DNA of 64,000 bases from Chrysopilus asiliformis (GCA_964034945.1 OZ035960.1:109244324-109308323); one strand, 5' to 3'. Shown: positions 22,074 to 33,545, counted from the first letter of the stretch. The notes: generated by a model not told the origin, from the letters alone. Translations and numbers: made by a program.

Positions 22074-22234
22074 GTGAGTGAAACTTTGATGTTTAGGTGT
22101 TTGTTTTAGTTTTTAATGCAATCGTCGTAGTGGTGTTTATTTGATTGTTTCCCAGGTTTTGTATTTAGGTGGAAAATTTAAAAAAATGTTTTTATTATGG
22201 TTGTACAGGTTGTAGTTGAGCTGCAGGATACTAA

Positions 22235-22363
22235 GGCCCGTTTGCTGATACAAGTCATAACTACTTAAGTTATGCTTAGCCTTCTTAAACCATAGAAATT
22301 CTGGCACTTAACAAATTTAAGTTCGACATAAGTTGCTATAGGTTTCGTTGATGCAAACCGCTC
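22235..22363. mobile_element. Harbinger-like MITE family H1, copy 2
   Basis: Starts GGCCCGTTTGCTGATAC, ends GATGCAAACCGCTC, flanked by TAA at 22232-22234 and 22364-22366. Confidence 0.72.
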
Positions 22364-23760
22364 TAAGTGAGTTATTTTAGGTAAAAAGCTCAAAGCTAAT
22401 AGGGTACGGTGACCACACGTCCCGCATCTGAGTCGTGGCTGCCGTATTCACAACCGACCCCCAAAGTATCTCGGCTTGGGCATATGTGTCCCGCATTCTC
22501 CTCAAATTTTCCCACATTGGGCATAAAGTGTCCCGAATTGATCGTAAAATATCCTGCAATTACAAAATAGCTAAATTCAATTACAAAAATTGTTAATTGA
22601 ACCACAAAATAGTGAAATTTACTAATAAATAGTTAAATTAATTATAAAAATATCCGATTTTGACTATTTTTGTATTTGAAATTAACTATTTTCGTAATAG
22701 TCACGATGTGCCATTATAAAATAGTAAGATTTACTGTTTTTTCTCTGCGTGTAACCTCATTCCAATATTTTATAGATACATTGTAAGGGCATAAAAATGT
22801 ATCTATCAATCCTATGCAAAATGTTTCTAAAGACACCAATTTTAAAGATATATGAATAAATTATATTACTTGGTGTCAAATTACTTATGATTTAATGACA
22901 TCTCCTGCAACAACTTCAATCACTGAAATTCTAAAAACAGTAATATTCAATTTTTTTTCAATTAATCTTTATCGAATTTTAATAAAATCTCATATAACTG
23001 TCTCATATTCACATATTATCATAGTGTCGAGACAGTGAATATGTAAATGGCTTTTCCAATTTCAATATCGATACAATGTTGTCGATGGTACGATGTTGGT
23101 CGATTATTAAAATGTTAATGGCATCTTCTTCCTTATGGAAGAGTTATGAATCTCTGCTGGCGTAGATGATTTTTCGTCAAATCTTGGTGTATAATGTTTG
23201 GCCATATAGGATTTTATTGGATATTTACATGTTGTTGTTGAGGTGCTGGTAATCGAATATCCTATTTTAAGCGTTTATGTTCACCTGTAACGGAATAAAT
23301 AAATTTGAATATTATTATTAGTCCTAAGGCACTTTCCTGCATTTTCTAATTTTAAAGCAATTCAATTTAATGAGGCTCATTTCAAAAGTGTTCTTTATTG
23401 ACACTTTTCTGTTTATAATATTTGATATTTATAGCTTCAGTTCAAATTGACGTTAAATAGTTTGGTAAACCATTTAAAAAAATATAGAAGTCATAGCTTA
23501 GATAAAATCTTTTCGACGAGTCGCATTGTTATCAAGAAAATCACCCCAAAAAAGTTTGTTTTTTCGAAGGGGCAAGGGAGGCACTAAATTGTATCTTTGG
23601 CTTTTTAATTAAAACACAGTGGAGGTAGAAACTTATGGAGAACTACGTCGTAGGTGAAAATTTTCGGTTTCAAAACCGTTGATTGAATCAACTGGAGCCC
23701 CATTAGCCGATTGAAGGCACTTTTAAAGTTTTCCACCTTCTTCTTACTAATGCTTACTAA
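22364..23760. other. AT-rich DNA, no gene seen
   Basis: No exon or bounded element recognised. Confidence 0.4.
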
Positions 23761-24160
23761 TGTGAGTACTAGTGACTGTTGGCTGATAGCAGCCGTTTCG
23801 GCAGCACCGTGCTACTACCAGCAGCAGCGTGATGATTTTAGTAGCGGTAGTGAAGTAGAGACCGTTCTACTTTGCCAGCGCTACTAGGGATCACGTGACC
23901 CTGCACATGGTTTCTGAGCTGTCAAAAGTCTGATAAGTGGTAAAGTTTGTTTATTGTAAGTTATTTTACGTTTATTTATTTAAATTTGTGTGCAACGTTT
24001 ATTATTTAAGAAATCTCCCAGATTAAAATGTCAGACCACTGTTTTGCTACTTGCCAGCGCTACTAAAGTATAAATCGTGTGAACCCTCTCAGTACGCTGG
24101 CTGCTGTTGCTACTTGCCAGCGCTACTAACCAACAGCAGCTGGCAAAACAGCGTCATGTG
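23761..24160. repeat. Local repeats of TTGCCAGCGCTACTA
   Basis: The 15-mer occurs at 23872, 24051 and 24114, the last two preceded by TGCTAC. It contains the palindrome AGCGCT. Related GCTACTACCAGCAGCAG words and GTGACC motifs surround it. It could be a decayed palindromic MITE or a protein-binding cluster. Confidence 0.55.
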
Positions 24161-24737
24161 ACCGCGGCATAAGTGTAGTAAAATATCGATGTTGCCCCAC
24201 TTTCTGACATTTCTGTTGAAATATTCTTTACTTGCAGATTTTTGAACGCCGTAAAAGAAAATCTAAACTTATAAAAAACTGCGCCGCAGGGGAAATTTTT
24301 CAGCAAACGCCCATAAAATACAATTTATTAAACACCCATAAAATTCTGACTTTTCCTTCAAGCTCAAAAAGTTTCTCTTTTCCTCGTTCAGGAGCAATTG
24401 TTAACCTGATAAATTTCGATTGTAGCTGCAGGACATTAAAATAATAGAGTCATTACTGGAATATTATTGCCGTAAAATTTATCACAGTGCTCCTCTTCTT
24501 CTTTATTAATCTAATCATTCAAATATTCTTTTAACACCTAACGGATTCATAAACCACTGAAATGTAATTTAAAACAAATAACTACCACTTCGTGCCAATT
24601 TGAAATTTTACATTTAAATGATTTCAATCTCGACGACCGACGCCAACACTTCAATTAAGATTTTTAAATTACACTCCTCTAGGTGAAATTCCTTACAGCC
24701 AAAACAACAAATTCAATGAAATCCAGACATAACTTAC

Positions 24738-24782
24738 CTTACGAGTGTTATTTTGTGCATTGTACCATCGAGGTGCATTCAT
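24738..24782 (-). CDS. Candidate first coding exon of gene B
   Basis: On minus an ATG (24782-24780) opens 15 codons, MNAPRWYNAQNNTRK, ending exactly at a consensus donor CGTAAG|GTAAGT, phase 0. An in-frame TAG lies just upstream, consistent with a start exon. The phase fits the micro-exon at 17945 or the exon at 10738. Assignment to gene B rests only on strand and phase; it may be a separate gene. Confidence 0.4.
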
Positions 24783-25328
24783 CAACTAACAATTCTAGGC
24801 GAAAAACGACGAACCATTGAGGAAAAACGTATATTAGAATGCGTTCTAAACCTGCGTGCACTTAATAAATAAAATCCTAATCCAACCACGACTTGACTCT
24901 TATCTGTCATGCGGAATTAAAATTTATACCCTGAAGGTGTGTAGCCGGGGGATCTTTCAGCATTACAAAAATTGATCTTAAATATACGCGAAGCGTATAG
25001 TAGACCCAGATATGTTTGCAAAATATCATAACTTGGAAATATTCAATAGTAAAAGTAGATTTTGTAGATAGAAATTTGCTGTTTTCTTATATGCACACAC
25101 TTGTAACAAAAAATTACATAAGAAAAATTCAAATTCAATTATAACACAACAAACAGTGAGGAAAAGTATGAAAATATTAGAAAAACTTTTCAATTCCCTT
25201 TCAGAATGAGAAATTAATAATAATTATACATCAATGATTTGCAAGATTAGTGAAAAATCAAGCTTAATATACGAGTCTACCAAAGTATCTGGTACACAAA
25301 CAACAACCGACAGCCCTCATATTTTTAT

Positions 25329-25843
25329 ACCCGTATGGTGAAACCAAAGGGTATATTAACTTTGCTTTACCGTTTGTAACGCCAAGATCCCGTCATCACA
25401 CACAAAAATGAATTACACCAGTGTGTTTAGAATGATAAAAAAAAATTGAATTTTGCATGTCCGTCCGTCTGTCTGTCCGTCTCTCTGTCTGTCCGTCCGT
25501 CTGTGGCGCGGATTGCGGGCGCACGGATTGAGCTAGAGACTTGAAATTTTGCGTGGATCCGTTTTTCGTAAAATGCAAGGCTAAGTTCATTAACGGGCAA
25601 GAATTGACCATTAGGGGGGGTACCCTCCATACGAACCAAAACGTTGCTTGTGAATATCTCCAAAACGGTACATCTTATCAAAAAAGTCCAAGAACAAAAG
25701 TTTTTTAGGATATGATTCTACATAAAACTCCCATACATCAAAATCCGATTGGAATAAATTTTAAAAAATCTTTTTGAAAAGTTTGCCTTCAAAGTGGAAT
25801 TTTGATATAACTGTTCGCCGTCCACTTAAGTCACCATACGGGT
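25329..25843. repeat. Dispersed repeat R4, copy 4, with 13-bp terminal inverted repeats
   Basis: Begins ACCCGTATGGTGA and ends TCACCATACGGGT, an exact 13-bp inverted repeat. The interior matches 13100-13618. This suggests R4, or a subfamily of it, is a TIR element. Confidence 0.65.
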
Positions 25844-26242
25844 TTTCAATAATTGTCAGATTGGCAATTATAGCTTTTGTTATGTTTTTATCTAAACAAT
25901 GAATGTAAAAGTTGAGTTAAAAATTTGAAATGCAAAAAAAAACGTGCCGAATTAACGAATTAGTGCTGGCCAAAGTGCGTTGCGTTACCGCATTGCACGA
26001 TTCTTATAAATTGAACCAGTTTAGTAACAAATTTAGACGTTTTTCCTTCTATAAAAGTGTTATACACCCAACTCTTTTTTTACACGGTAGATACGTTCCA
26101 ACGAAAATCGTGTAAAAAAAACCGTGTAAAAAAAGATATGCAGCACATATTAAAATTGAGGATGTGTTCCACAGCTTTAAAAAACCGTGTAAGATGAAAA
26201 AAAGCTATATGTTGTCCTAAAAACCGTGCAAAAAAAATATAA

Positions 26243-26756
26243 TCTATATATATAAAAATGGATGTTTGTCTGTCTGTCTGTTTGTTTGAGATTACAAAAC
26301 TCAAAAACTACTGGACCGATTTTTACGCGGTTTTTTGCAAAATGATCTGTGTTGCCAGGAGCAGGTTTTTAGCTATGTTAGATTTTCAAAATTGGAAACA
26401 GAAGGTCCTGTAAGGATAACGAAAATATCCTTTTTCCCATTCTTCCCCGGAAAAATTGGTATTATGGGGTTTTTGGGGTCGCTGATCACGGATCTGGTAT
26501 TAGATTTTCAAAATTCGAAACGGAAGGTCCTATAAGGATAACACAAATATCCTTTTTCCCATTTTTCCCGGGAAAATCGGCATTATGGGGTTTCCGGGGT
26601 CACCGATCACGAATCCGGTGTTGGAATTTTACAATTTGAAACAAAAGGTCCTGTAAGGATAACGTTTTTTCCCAAAAGTTTTTAAGTTATTTATGGTTTT
26701 TTGGCATTCTAAAATTTATACAAAAAACTTTAAGCTGCCAACGTAGGGTCTGCTAG
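26243..26756 (+). mobile_element. Helitron-like element, second family
   Basis: Starts A|TCTATATATATAAAAATGG with a TGTCTGTCTGTCTG tract, ends GGGTCTGCTAG|T. Interior has a roughly 130-bp unit repeated (AGGTCCTGTAAGGATAAC, TATCCTTTTTCCCAT and ATTATGGGGTTT blocks recur two to three times). No coding capacity. Confidence 0.7.
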
Positions 26757-26782
26757 TAAATTATAAAGAAAAACAAAATATA

Positions 26783-26939
26783 TTGAGGCGTTAAAAGCTA
26801 GAGTAGACCAACCCACATTGAGTAATAAAGTCCACAGAAATTTTTTCCCCAATAATTTACAGTAAATAATAGTACAAAAGTGAAAAAGCTTCAAAAACCG
26901 ATTATGTGGCTTGGTCCACTCTAGCTTTTAACGCCTCAA
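26783..26939. mobile_element. Palindromic MITE nested in the Tc1-like element
   Basis: TTGAGGCGTTAAAAGCTAGA at the left is matched by TCTAGCTTTTAACGCCTCAA at the right. The target duplication is ambiguous. Confidence 0.75.
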
Positions 26940-27470
26940 TTATAAAAAAACCAAATTAGAATAGAAATAAAAATATTATTTAGATTATTCATCGCTACTT
27001 GATATTAAGCGTGAACGTTTATTACTGACTTGACAAAAATCGCTTCCATTACTAGAGATGTCTAACACATCTGACGAGTTTAAATCCAATGAAGAGTATG
27101 GTTCATTATTAACGTTCACTGAATGCGCCCAATAACTCAATAATGTGCTTAATGCAATTTTAAATAGACAAATATAAAATCGACTATAAAAATTTCCCCA
27201 ATTATTTTTTATTTTTGTAACTACATGTAAAAAAATTTTCTTTAGACTTCGTGTTAGAACAAAAAATTCGTGGAAAAAATTTTTTTTTTTCTTTTTGTGG
27301 ACCGTGTTATTTCAAAATCGCGTAAAAAAAGACCGTGTAAAAAAAGAGTTGGGTGTACTTGTACAGTCAATTGAAAAAGAAGCAGAAAAAATAACGACTG
27401 TGCAAAAAAGAACCTATCGAAGAAGGAAAAACGTTTGAATTGGGTTGGTCAATGCGGCAACGCAACGCAC

Positions 27471-29349
27471 GTCTGTCTTTCGCTAGGCGTACATACTTTT
27501 TAATCTTGAAATATACATCCTTGTCTTTGAGATATCCTCTTGGACTTTTTGAATCCAGAAGTGGGTTCAGCGACCCAAACAATCATAGGACCCAAAAAAT
27601 CTTGATAGGACCCAAAAAATCTTCATATTTTGTCCGAAAAATTTGAGGAAAAGGATAAATACGTCATCCTTACAGGACCTCCCCTTTTCCTTACAAGGAT
27701 CAAGTAGTGAAAATATTTCGAATTTCATAGGAGTTACGTATGTGTGCAAAATTTCAAGTCAATCGGATGAATGGAAATGGGTCAAAATTAAAAAAAGCTT
27801 TTAAACATTTTGTTTCACATAAAAATTATCTAAAATCTGGGATTTGGTTTACGAAGAACACAGAGGCGTAACTAGAAAATTTGATTGTGGGTCCTCTAAG
27901 CATTAAAATCCTTCTTAAATCTTTCTTCGATGACCGCAATTTTAAAAATCTTTATTAGAAGATTAACAATTAGGAGACCCCCACATTGTGAGTGTAAGCG
28001 CCTCGTAGTTACGCCCCTGTTTTCAAAGTACATCCTCTTTACTTTATAAACAAAAATGTAAAAAAAGTGCATAAAAAAGTTCCATTTCACTGACCAACGA
28101 CTGTTACAAAAGGTTTGATGACCATTTAGTTGATTTTACAGGTGATGCTCATGTTGCTATGTGCGAGCGCGCGCAATATCATCGATCTTTTCAATATTTT
28201 TGTATTCAATATGATCATTTGATCGATTAACTTTTCGTTTAAGTAAAATTGAGTGAGCAACGGTTAAAGTGTGTTTTTTTCTTACTCGTACATCTATTTT
28301 TGGGAAGAATGTTGATTGGTTGGTTCTTTTCTTAATTCAATTCTATATAAATCGCTGTCATTTAAGATTCATTAAATTTCAGCTTTTATAAACGATCGAA
28401 TGACTTCATTAACGGTATCTTGCGAAAATATGTAAAAAAAAATTTTTTTCATACCATAAAAAGTTTTTAAAGATTTCCCGCTTTTTTAATGTAGATTTTA
28501 ATGCCGTTGAACTTTCATTTAAATCCATCGATGTTCGTTTACGAGTAGAGATTGCTTTAATTAAAATTGAATAAAAAAAATTGTGATCCATCTGTCGTTC
28601 GTTGGTGACATAAAAATTGCTGGAATATTTTTTTGAATTTGAAATCTTTATGCCGTTTAGCAGCTTTTGACCTAGAGCGTAGCAAGAGGGAGGTGGCAAA
28701 GAGGTGGATCGCACGTGTTTAGGGACGGCTAATTTTGGCAACTAGTAGAAAATTATGCAAAGATTTATTCGTAAATCACAAAAAATTCTTCAAAACTTTG
28801 AAAAGCGAAAAATTTAGAAATTCGCCAAAAAGCCTTCAAGGGTGTGTTTGAAACAGTCTAATTGCATGCTAATTCTAGTACGTTTTCATTTAGCATGATT
28901 TCGAGCTAATTCTTCTCGTGGTAATTTTTTGACATCTCGCCGCGTGTTTAAACTGCCATCGATTCATCACTAATTTGGTTTTCTGCATCCATTCCACACC
29001 ATACAAAATAAAAATTAATCAACTGTTCGGTTTCAAACGCAAGATAAATAAACTTTTCAATCTTGTTTACATGTCAAACGTCAAAAATTTAGCACGAATT
29101 TCCAGTCATCGTTTCGAACTGGAAACTTTCGAATTAATAAAAACTAGTAGTTTAGTATGCAATTAGACAGTTTCGCATACACCTCAAATCGTCGTAGAAA
29201 AACCTTTGAGTGTCAAATTTTGATATGCGCCCCCGTCAACATCAACCTTGGTTACATCCGCCACTATTTTCGATTGGTAGTTTGCGATTTTTTTTTGTTT
29301 TTCGAGCTTTGGATTACTTTTTCTCAATTGCCTTAATGCCCAGTTGAAA
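27471..29349. other. Intergenic DNA, no gene seen
   Basis: Contains scattered pieces resembling the second Helitron-like family (for example TCAGCGACCC and CCTTACAGGACCT at 27570-27690). No exon recognised. Confidence 0.4.
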
Positions 29350-29467
29350 TTAGGCTAGTTGGTTGTTGACAGTCGCTGGCAACTAGGACACAACTAGTAA
29401 TGCCAGCTGCTTTTTAAATTAGCATCAAACTAGTTGGGAACTTCCTGTCAACCAGCAACCAGCCTAA
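29350..29467. mobile_element. Palindromic MITE, TTAGGCTAGTTGG type
   Basis: TTAGGCTAGTTGGTTGTTGA at the left and inverted CAACCAGCAACCAGCCTAA at the right. Its core shares ATGCCAGCTG...TTAGCATCAAACTAG with the palindrome at 31941-32029. Confidence 0.65.
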
Positions 29468-29534
29468 TGTCAACTAGACATAAGAGAGGATCACATTTTT
29501 TTTTATCTGTATCTGAAATTCTCTTTCAGAAAGA

Positions 29535-29745
29535 AAAACAAAAAATCTGATGTGAAAACCACGTGACTTTCTTATACAAATCTACGTTCCTGTGCAATTT
29601 ACACCATAGCTCAACAAATAAAATTTAAATTTATATAAAAATATACACTCTTATTTCACGAAATCTGAAATATCTCGATAACGGTAAAAGATATCGCTTT
29701 GCAATGAAAGGAAAAAAATGTAGAGTTTTAATATCTTAAATTCTT
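29535..29745. repeat. Dispersed repeat R1, copy 2
   Basis: Same ordered blocks as 985-1180 (ATCTGATGTGAA, GACTTTCTTATA, AATTTACACCATAG, CGATAACGGTAAAAGA). Confidence 0.6.
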
Positions 29746-29929
29746 CCGCTGTTCTTTTTTTAAACCGTTAGCTCGCATAAATTCGCAAAAATACTTTTTT
29801 ACTTTGTAATTAAATTATATCAATAACGATAAATGATAGTGGATAATAGTAAAAGACAAGACGGTGGCAAAAATTATTTTTTTCAATTCATCTCATACTG
29901 AAGCCAGCAAAAAAAAGCGATATTTTTTG

Positions 29930-30240
29930 AGATATTCGTGAAAAACTGTTTTTTTTTAAATAACGGTATATCTCGATAACGGCTTGAGAAACGTTCTAGT
30001 GAAAGACAAAAAATGTAGGAAATTTTACTGTCTCCGACTTTTGTCATACACAAGACTACTAAAAACGTGTCGTTTTGGTGTAAATCGCGAAAAATAAGAT
30101 TGGAATTATTAAAAAGCCGTCATTTTGATTACTTCCGGTTAATGGTTCTCACCAAAAAAAAAATGATAGAATCGTCCCATTCCAGGACCAAACATCCCTG
30201 TAAAATTTCATGGCTCTAATTCTAGTAGTTTTTCGGAAAT
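29930..30240. repeat. Dispersed repeat R5, copy 1
   Basis: Blocks GGTATATCTCGATAACGG, CATACACAAGACTACT and TACTTCCGGTTAA match the inside of the hAT-like element at 60780-61090. Confidence 0.6.
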
Positions 30241-30808
30241 CTTGTACACAGACTGACGGGCAGAAAGACATTTTTGTACAATCGACTCGGGAGTGCTCGG
30301 GGAAATTAGGAGGTCAAAATTTTTTCATGAATGCAATACTTGATTATATTTCGTATAGGAAAGTACGAATTGATGAAGTAAAGGTTAAATAAAAATACAA
30401 AATGTTTCTAAAAATATTTTTATATATTTATATGTAAGCATGTCATGGCTTTTTCTTTTAGTTTTCAAAGTATGAATATATCGCAAATGTATTTTTGTTC
30501 TTATTAATTTTTCTTTTATATAAAACGTTACAATGCACATATAATATTTGTTTATATATAAAAAATGGGGAGGAAATAAATGAAACTTTATTTGTATAAC
30601 AAAATTAATGTCTACGCGTATTTTGTTGTTGTTTACTTCTTTTTTTTCTTTCTATAGCTTATACTCTTAATAAAGGTACTAATAACTATTTATTATCTAT
30701 TACTAAATATTTTAAATGGAGTTTTCTTTTTTTGTTTTGTTGAATATAGTTATAATATTTTAATATAATTTTGTTTTTTGTTTTGTAGTTTCTTGTGGTT
30801 GGTTATGC

Positions 30809-30814
30809 TTTATT
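30809..30814 (-). promoter_or_regulatory. Possible polyadenylation signal of the MADF/BESS gene
   Basis: AATAAA on minus, 28-33 nt past the stop codon. Other AATAAA-like words lie further down in the T-rich stretch to about 30400, so a longer 3' UTR is possible. Confidence 0.4.
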
Positions 30815-30841
30815 AAATAAGAGTATATAATATTAGTCTTT

Positions 30842-31169
30842 TTATTCGCTGCCTTTATCAAGCAATGCCTGAACAACATCCGATGTGAATTTCTCAACCA
30901 AGGCCAATGCCTTCTTCTCATCTAAATCGCACAAGGATATCGATAGGAATCTTCCGAATGCCTCGTACTTTTCAAATCGTGAAACCTTTCGTGGAAATTT
31001 TCTTGGTGGCTGTAGATTGGAATCATCGGTATTTAGATCACGTTTCAATTGATCAATACTCTTAACATTGATCCCATTTGATTGTGGAGTCATGTGATTG
31101 GAATTTGGTGTTGTATCGGCGTAATTACTTTGTGTTGCTGTTTCGCTAACTTCCTCAGAATCATCAGCC
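30842..31169 (-). CDS. MADF/BESS transcription factor, exon 4 (BESS domain and C-terminus)
   Basis: After acceptor AATTTTAG the frame is entered with one base and stays open to TAA at 30842-30844. The first third is acidic and Ser/Thr/Asn-rich (ADDSEEVSETATQSN), and a basic segment PRKFPRKVSRF follows. The last about 44 residues (243-286 of the model) form an amphipathic region (GRFLSISLCDLDEKKALAL then VEKFTSDVVQALLD) matching the BESS pattern. BESS motifs mediate protein-protein interaction and dimerisation in Adf1-like regulators. The protein ends four residues after this motif, as BESS usually sits near the C-terminus. Confidence 0.93.
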
Positions 31170-31265
31170 CTAAAATTTAAATAACTTTAAAAATTTCTAC
31201 TAGTTCTATTCCAATTATAAAATATTAATTTTTTTATGTGAAATTATTTTCTGATGATTACTTAC

Positions 31266-31325
31266 AGAAAACTGGATGGATCCAGATATTGACTTCCATT
31301 GTCCGTATTTTCCTGATCATCATCC
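31266..31325 (-). CDS. MADF/BESS transcription factor, exon 3
   Basis: A 60-nt exon between acceptor GATTTTAG and donor TTTTCT|GTAAGT. It is entered with phase 2 and left with phase 2, keeping the frame between exons 2 and 4. It encodes an acidic linker (DDDQENTDNGSQYLDPSSF). Introns on both sides are short (67 and 96 nt). Because its length is a multiple of three, skipping it would not break the frame, so it could be alternatively spliced. Confidence 0.88.
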
Positions 31326-31392
31326 CTAAAATCACAACAGGAAATTTACCATTAAAAAAACAATTCAGCTTTATTTCATGAAAAACAATTAC

Positions 31393-31726
31393 GATTCATC
31401 AGACTCGTATTTAATACTCATGTTGGGATAATTTCCACCATTCTGCATCTGCCTGTGTATCATCTGTGCGCGACTGGCCATTGCGATAGCACGGGCCATA
31501 GTCTCCTCATTATCCCTGACCGATTCCCCGTCCAATGGACGCTTCATCATACGTTTGTAGGATCGACGAGGTCTGATGTGGCCATCTAGGAACGATAAAT
31601 GATAAAAAAGGGGCCATGGTGAACGCAATGAGCTGCTGGGATCCTCCAATCGCATGTTCTCCAGTCGGCGCTTCTCCAGATTGTACCGATTTCGCAATTG
31701 GTACATTCGGTCCTTGAGCAGGTGAG
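31393..31726 (-). CDS. MADF/BESS transcription factor, exon 2 (second half of MADF)
   Basis: The acceptor TTTTTATAG precedes 31726, and one base from exon 1 completes an Ala codon. The exon then reads HLLKDRMYQLRNRYNLEKRR, the helix of MADF that carries the basic DNA-binding surface. It continues through SPWPLFYHLSFLDGHIRPRR, matching the W/F-rich end of the domain (residues to about 97). The remainder is a polar linker with Met/Gln/Ala-rich stretches. The donor GAATC|GTAATT is weaker than consensus, but an in-frame TAA directly follows, so splicing is needed to reach the BESS part. Confidence 0.92.
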
Positions 31727-31940
31727 CTATAAAAATTGTTTTATTAGATTTTTTATATAGTATTTTAAATTCAGTTTAATTTTTTAGTAATACTATTTTA
31801 AGGAGGATATATAGTAGCTACACAGTATCTAAAAGCAATTGAGTTATAGAAAAAGAATCGAATTTGCCACTAGGAAGTTTCTAGATAAGGGGTTATCCAT
31901 AAAATACGTCACACTTTTAGGGAACGGCGGTTCTAAACTC

Positions 31941-32029
31941 TAGTATAATGCCAGCTAGTTGGAAATTTAGTTGGAAATTTCCAACTAGTTTGATTGATGC
32001 TAGTTTAAAAATCAGCTGGCATTATACAA
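31941..32029. mobile_element. 89-bp palindromic insertion between 20-bp direct repeats
   Basis: TATAATGCCAGCTAGTT at the left pairs with GCTGGCATTATA at the right. The flanks 31921-31940 and 32030-32049 are identical (GGAACGGCGGTTCTAAACTC). The palindrome interrupts a TCCATAAAATACGTCACA-type repeat and lies in intron 1 of the MADF gene. Confidence 0.75.
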
Positions 32030-32674
32030 GGAACGGCGGTTCTAAACTCCATACCAAAAATCCCACCCACATTGAAAGAAATTATGGGGTTTTAGAGACG
32101 TGTTACAAAAACTTAACCTTTAACTATGGATGTGTCTCACATACCACTATACTAGATTTTGAAATTTTTCAAGGGGGGAAGATTTAGAAGATTTTAAAGC
32201 TTTATTAAAATGAAATCACTGAAGCTTTTAACGACCAAAAGTTCAGGGACTCGAAATTCCTATGGTTTAAAAAAGGTCCCCATAAAAAACTAGGGAAAAA
32301 AGGATGTGAATTTTTGCCATTTTTGGAATTATTGAACCGAAGATTTTTGGGACATCTGTCGTCCAGGTAAGGCCTGGGTTTTTTTAAAACCCTAATTGAA
32401 ACTACGTTTTTAATTTTACCAAAAAAAAAATTGGTTGGTTATATGGTAATATAATCCCCAATAAAAAAACCAGGTACCTTTTTATTGTATGGTACAGTGA
32501 AACTTCCCATAAACGGACATTTGATACACAGACAGTCGCCATAAACAGAAAAATTTCTTGCAAGCGAATTTAAGATTCCAGTATTAAAAGTGCTCTAAAA
32601 AATAGGTTCATTTTAAAGAGATTTGACTGTTTTATTTATAGCTCATGGAAGAAAAGTTGTGGAAAACCCTTTAA

Positions 32675-32865
32675 CACGTTGACTGCCAGACCAATTTTGC
32701 AAAAATGTAAGGGAGATGCCAATACATGTAGACGTATGTAGAATGTACGTATGTATGAATGTAGATTGTAGACCCAGCTATCGAAAATGATAGCCTTGGC
32801 CGCTCATGAATCATAGTGCCAATTTTCACTGGCTATCAAAAATGATAGCCATGGCAGTCAATGTG
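32675..32865. mobile_element. piggyBac-like MITE, CACGTTGACTGCCA family, copy 1
   Basis: Flanked by TTAA (32671-32674 and 32866-32869). Ends CACGTTGACTGCCA and TGGCAGTCAATGTG. Internal GCTATCRAAAATGATAGCC hairpins. Second copy at 43316-43629. Confidence 0.82.
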
Positions 32866-33159
32866 TTAATTCTCGTGAAAAAATTTGGAAATGTTCGTGA
32901 ATTGGATTGAAATATGGAATGTTGCCATTTTTGTAGGTTGTTAACCCTTTCATTCCCGACTTTTTCACTGCAGTTAGAATTTGTATTGTCGGTTGTTGTT
33001 CTTTAGCCCTGCCACCACTCAAAATCTTGATCAAGTTTTAAAAGGCTTTAATTCGTCTTGCTAAATTTGGACTTTTCCAATCCCCCCACCCTCTTCCCAC
33101 CCATCTCGGTCCACTCTTACAATATTTTGCATGAAATTTAGTACCGCCGTTTGAGATAG

Positions 33160-33545
33160 CAATAGATTTTGATTTCCATATGTCCGTCCTCGTGTCTGCA
33201 TGTCTGTCTGTCCATCCGTGAACATCATAACTTTCGAAAGGATTGAGCTACAGGCTTGAAATTTTGTATTGTTGCGTTTCTCGTAAATGGTAAGGCAAAG
33301 TTCTTAAACAGGCGAAATCGGACCATGCCTACCCCCCTCTCCCATAAAAACGAAACAGCTTTTTTTACAATTTTCTCGAAAACGGTGAGTGATATTGAAA
33401 AATTTATAACGGTAAAATGTGTCTAGAATATGATTTTACAAAACTTCGTTCTCAATCCTTCCTCCATACAATTAGAGTTTTTTTTTTATAAAAATTGTCT
33501 GCCCTCATATAGGGTATTTGACGGTTGCCCCTTGACTTATGTTTT
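33160..33545. repeat. Dispersed repeat R4, copy 5
   Basis: Contains ATGTCTGTCTGTCCATCCGT, GGATTGAGCTACAGGCTTGA and TATAGGGTATTTGACGGTTG in R4 order. Confidence 0.6.

Larger units (their letters stand above)
26065..27355. mobile_element. Tc1/mariner-like non-autonomous element
   Basis: Ends CACCCAACTCTTTTTTTACA and inverted TGTAAAAAAAGAGTTGGGTG with TA on each side (26063-26064 and 27356-27357). Several internal CCGTGTAAAAAAA repeats are present. No transposase frame. It contains a Helitron-like element and a palindromic MITE. Confidence 0.8.
25975..27470. mobile_element. Palindromic element family P, copy 2, host of nested insertions
   Basis: Left end GTGCGTTGCGTTACCGCATT, right end inverted AATGCGGCAACGCAACGCAC, each followed inward by a TTTAGACGTTTTTCCTTC-like block. 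Its interior is almost entirely a TA-flanked element at 26065-27355. Copies 1 and 3 (205 and 228 bp) show its uninterrupted size. Confidence 0.75.

Noticed and set aside
24237..24444. Second exon for gene D after acceptor TTACTTGCAG
   Set aside because: The phase is compatible, but a stop follows after 12 codons, and the longer frame is out of phase.
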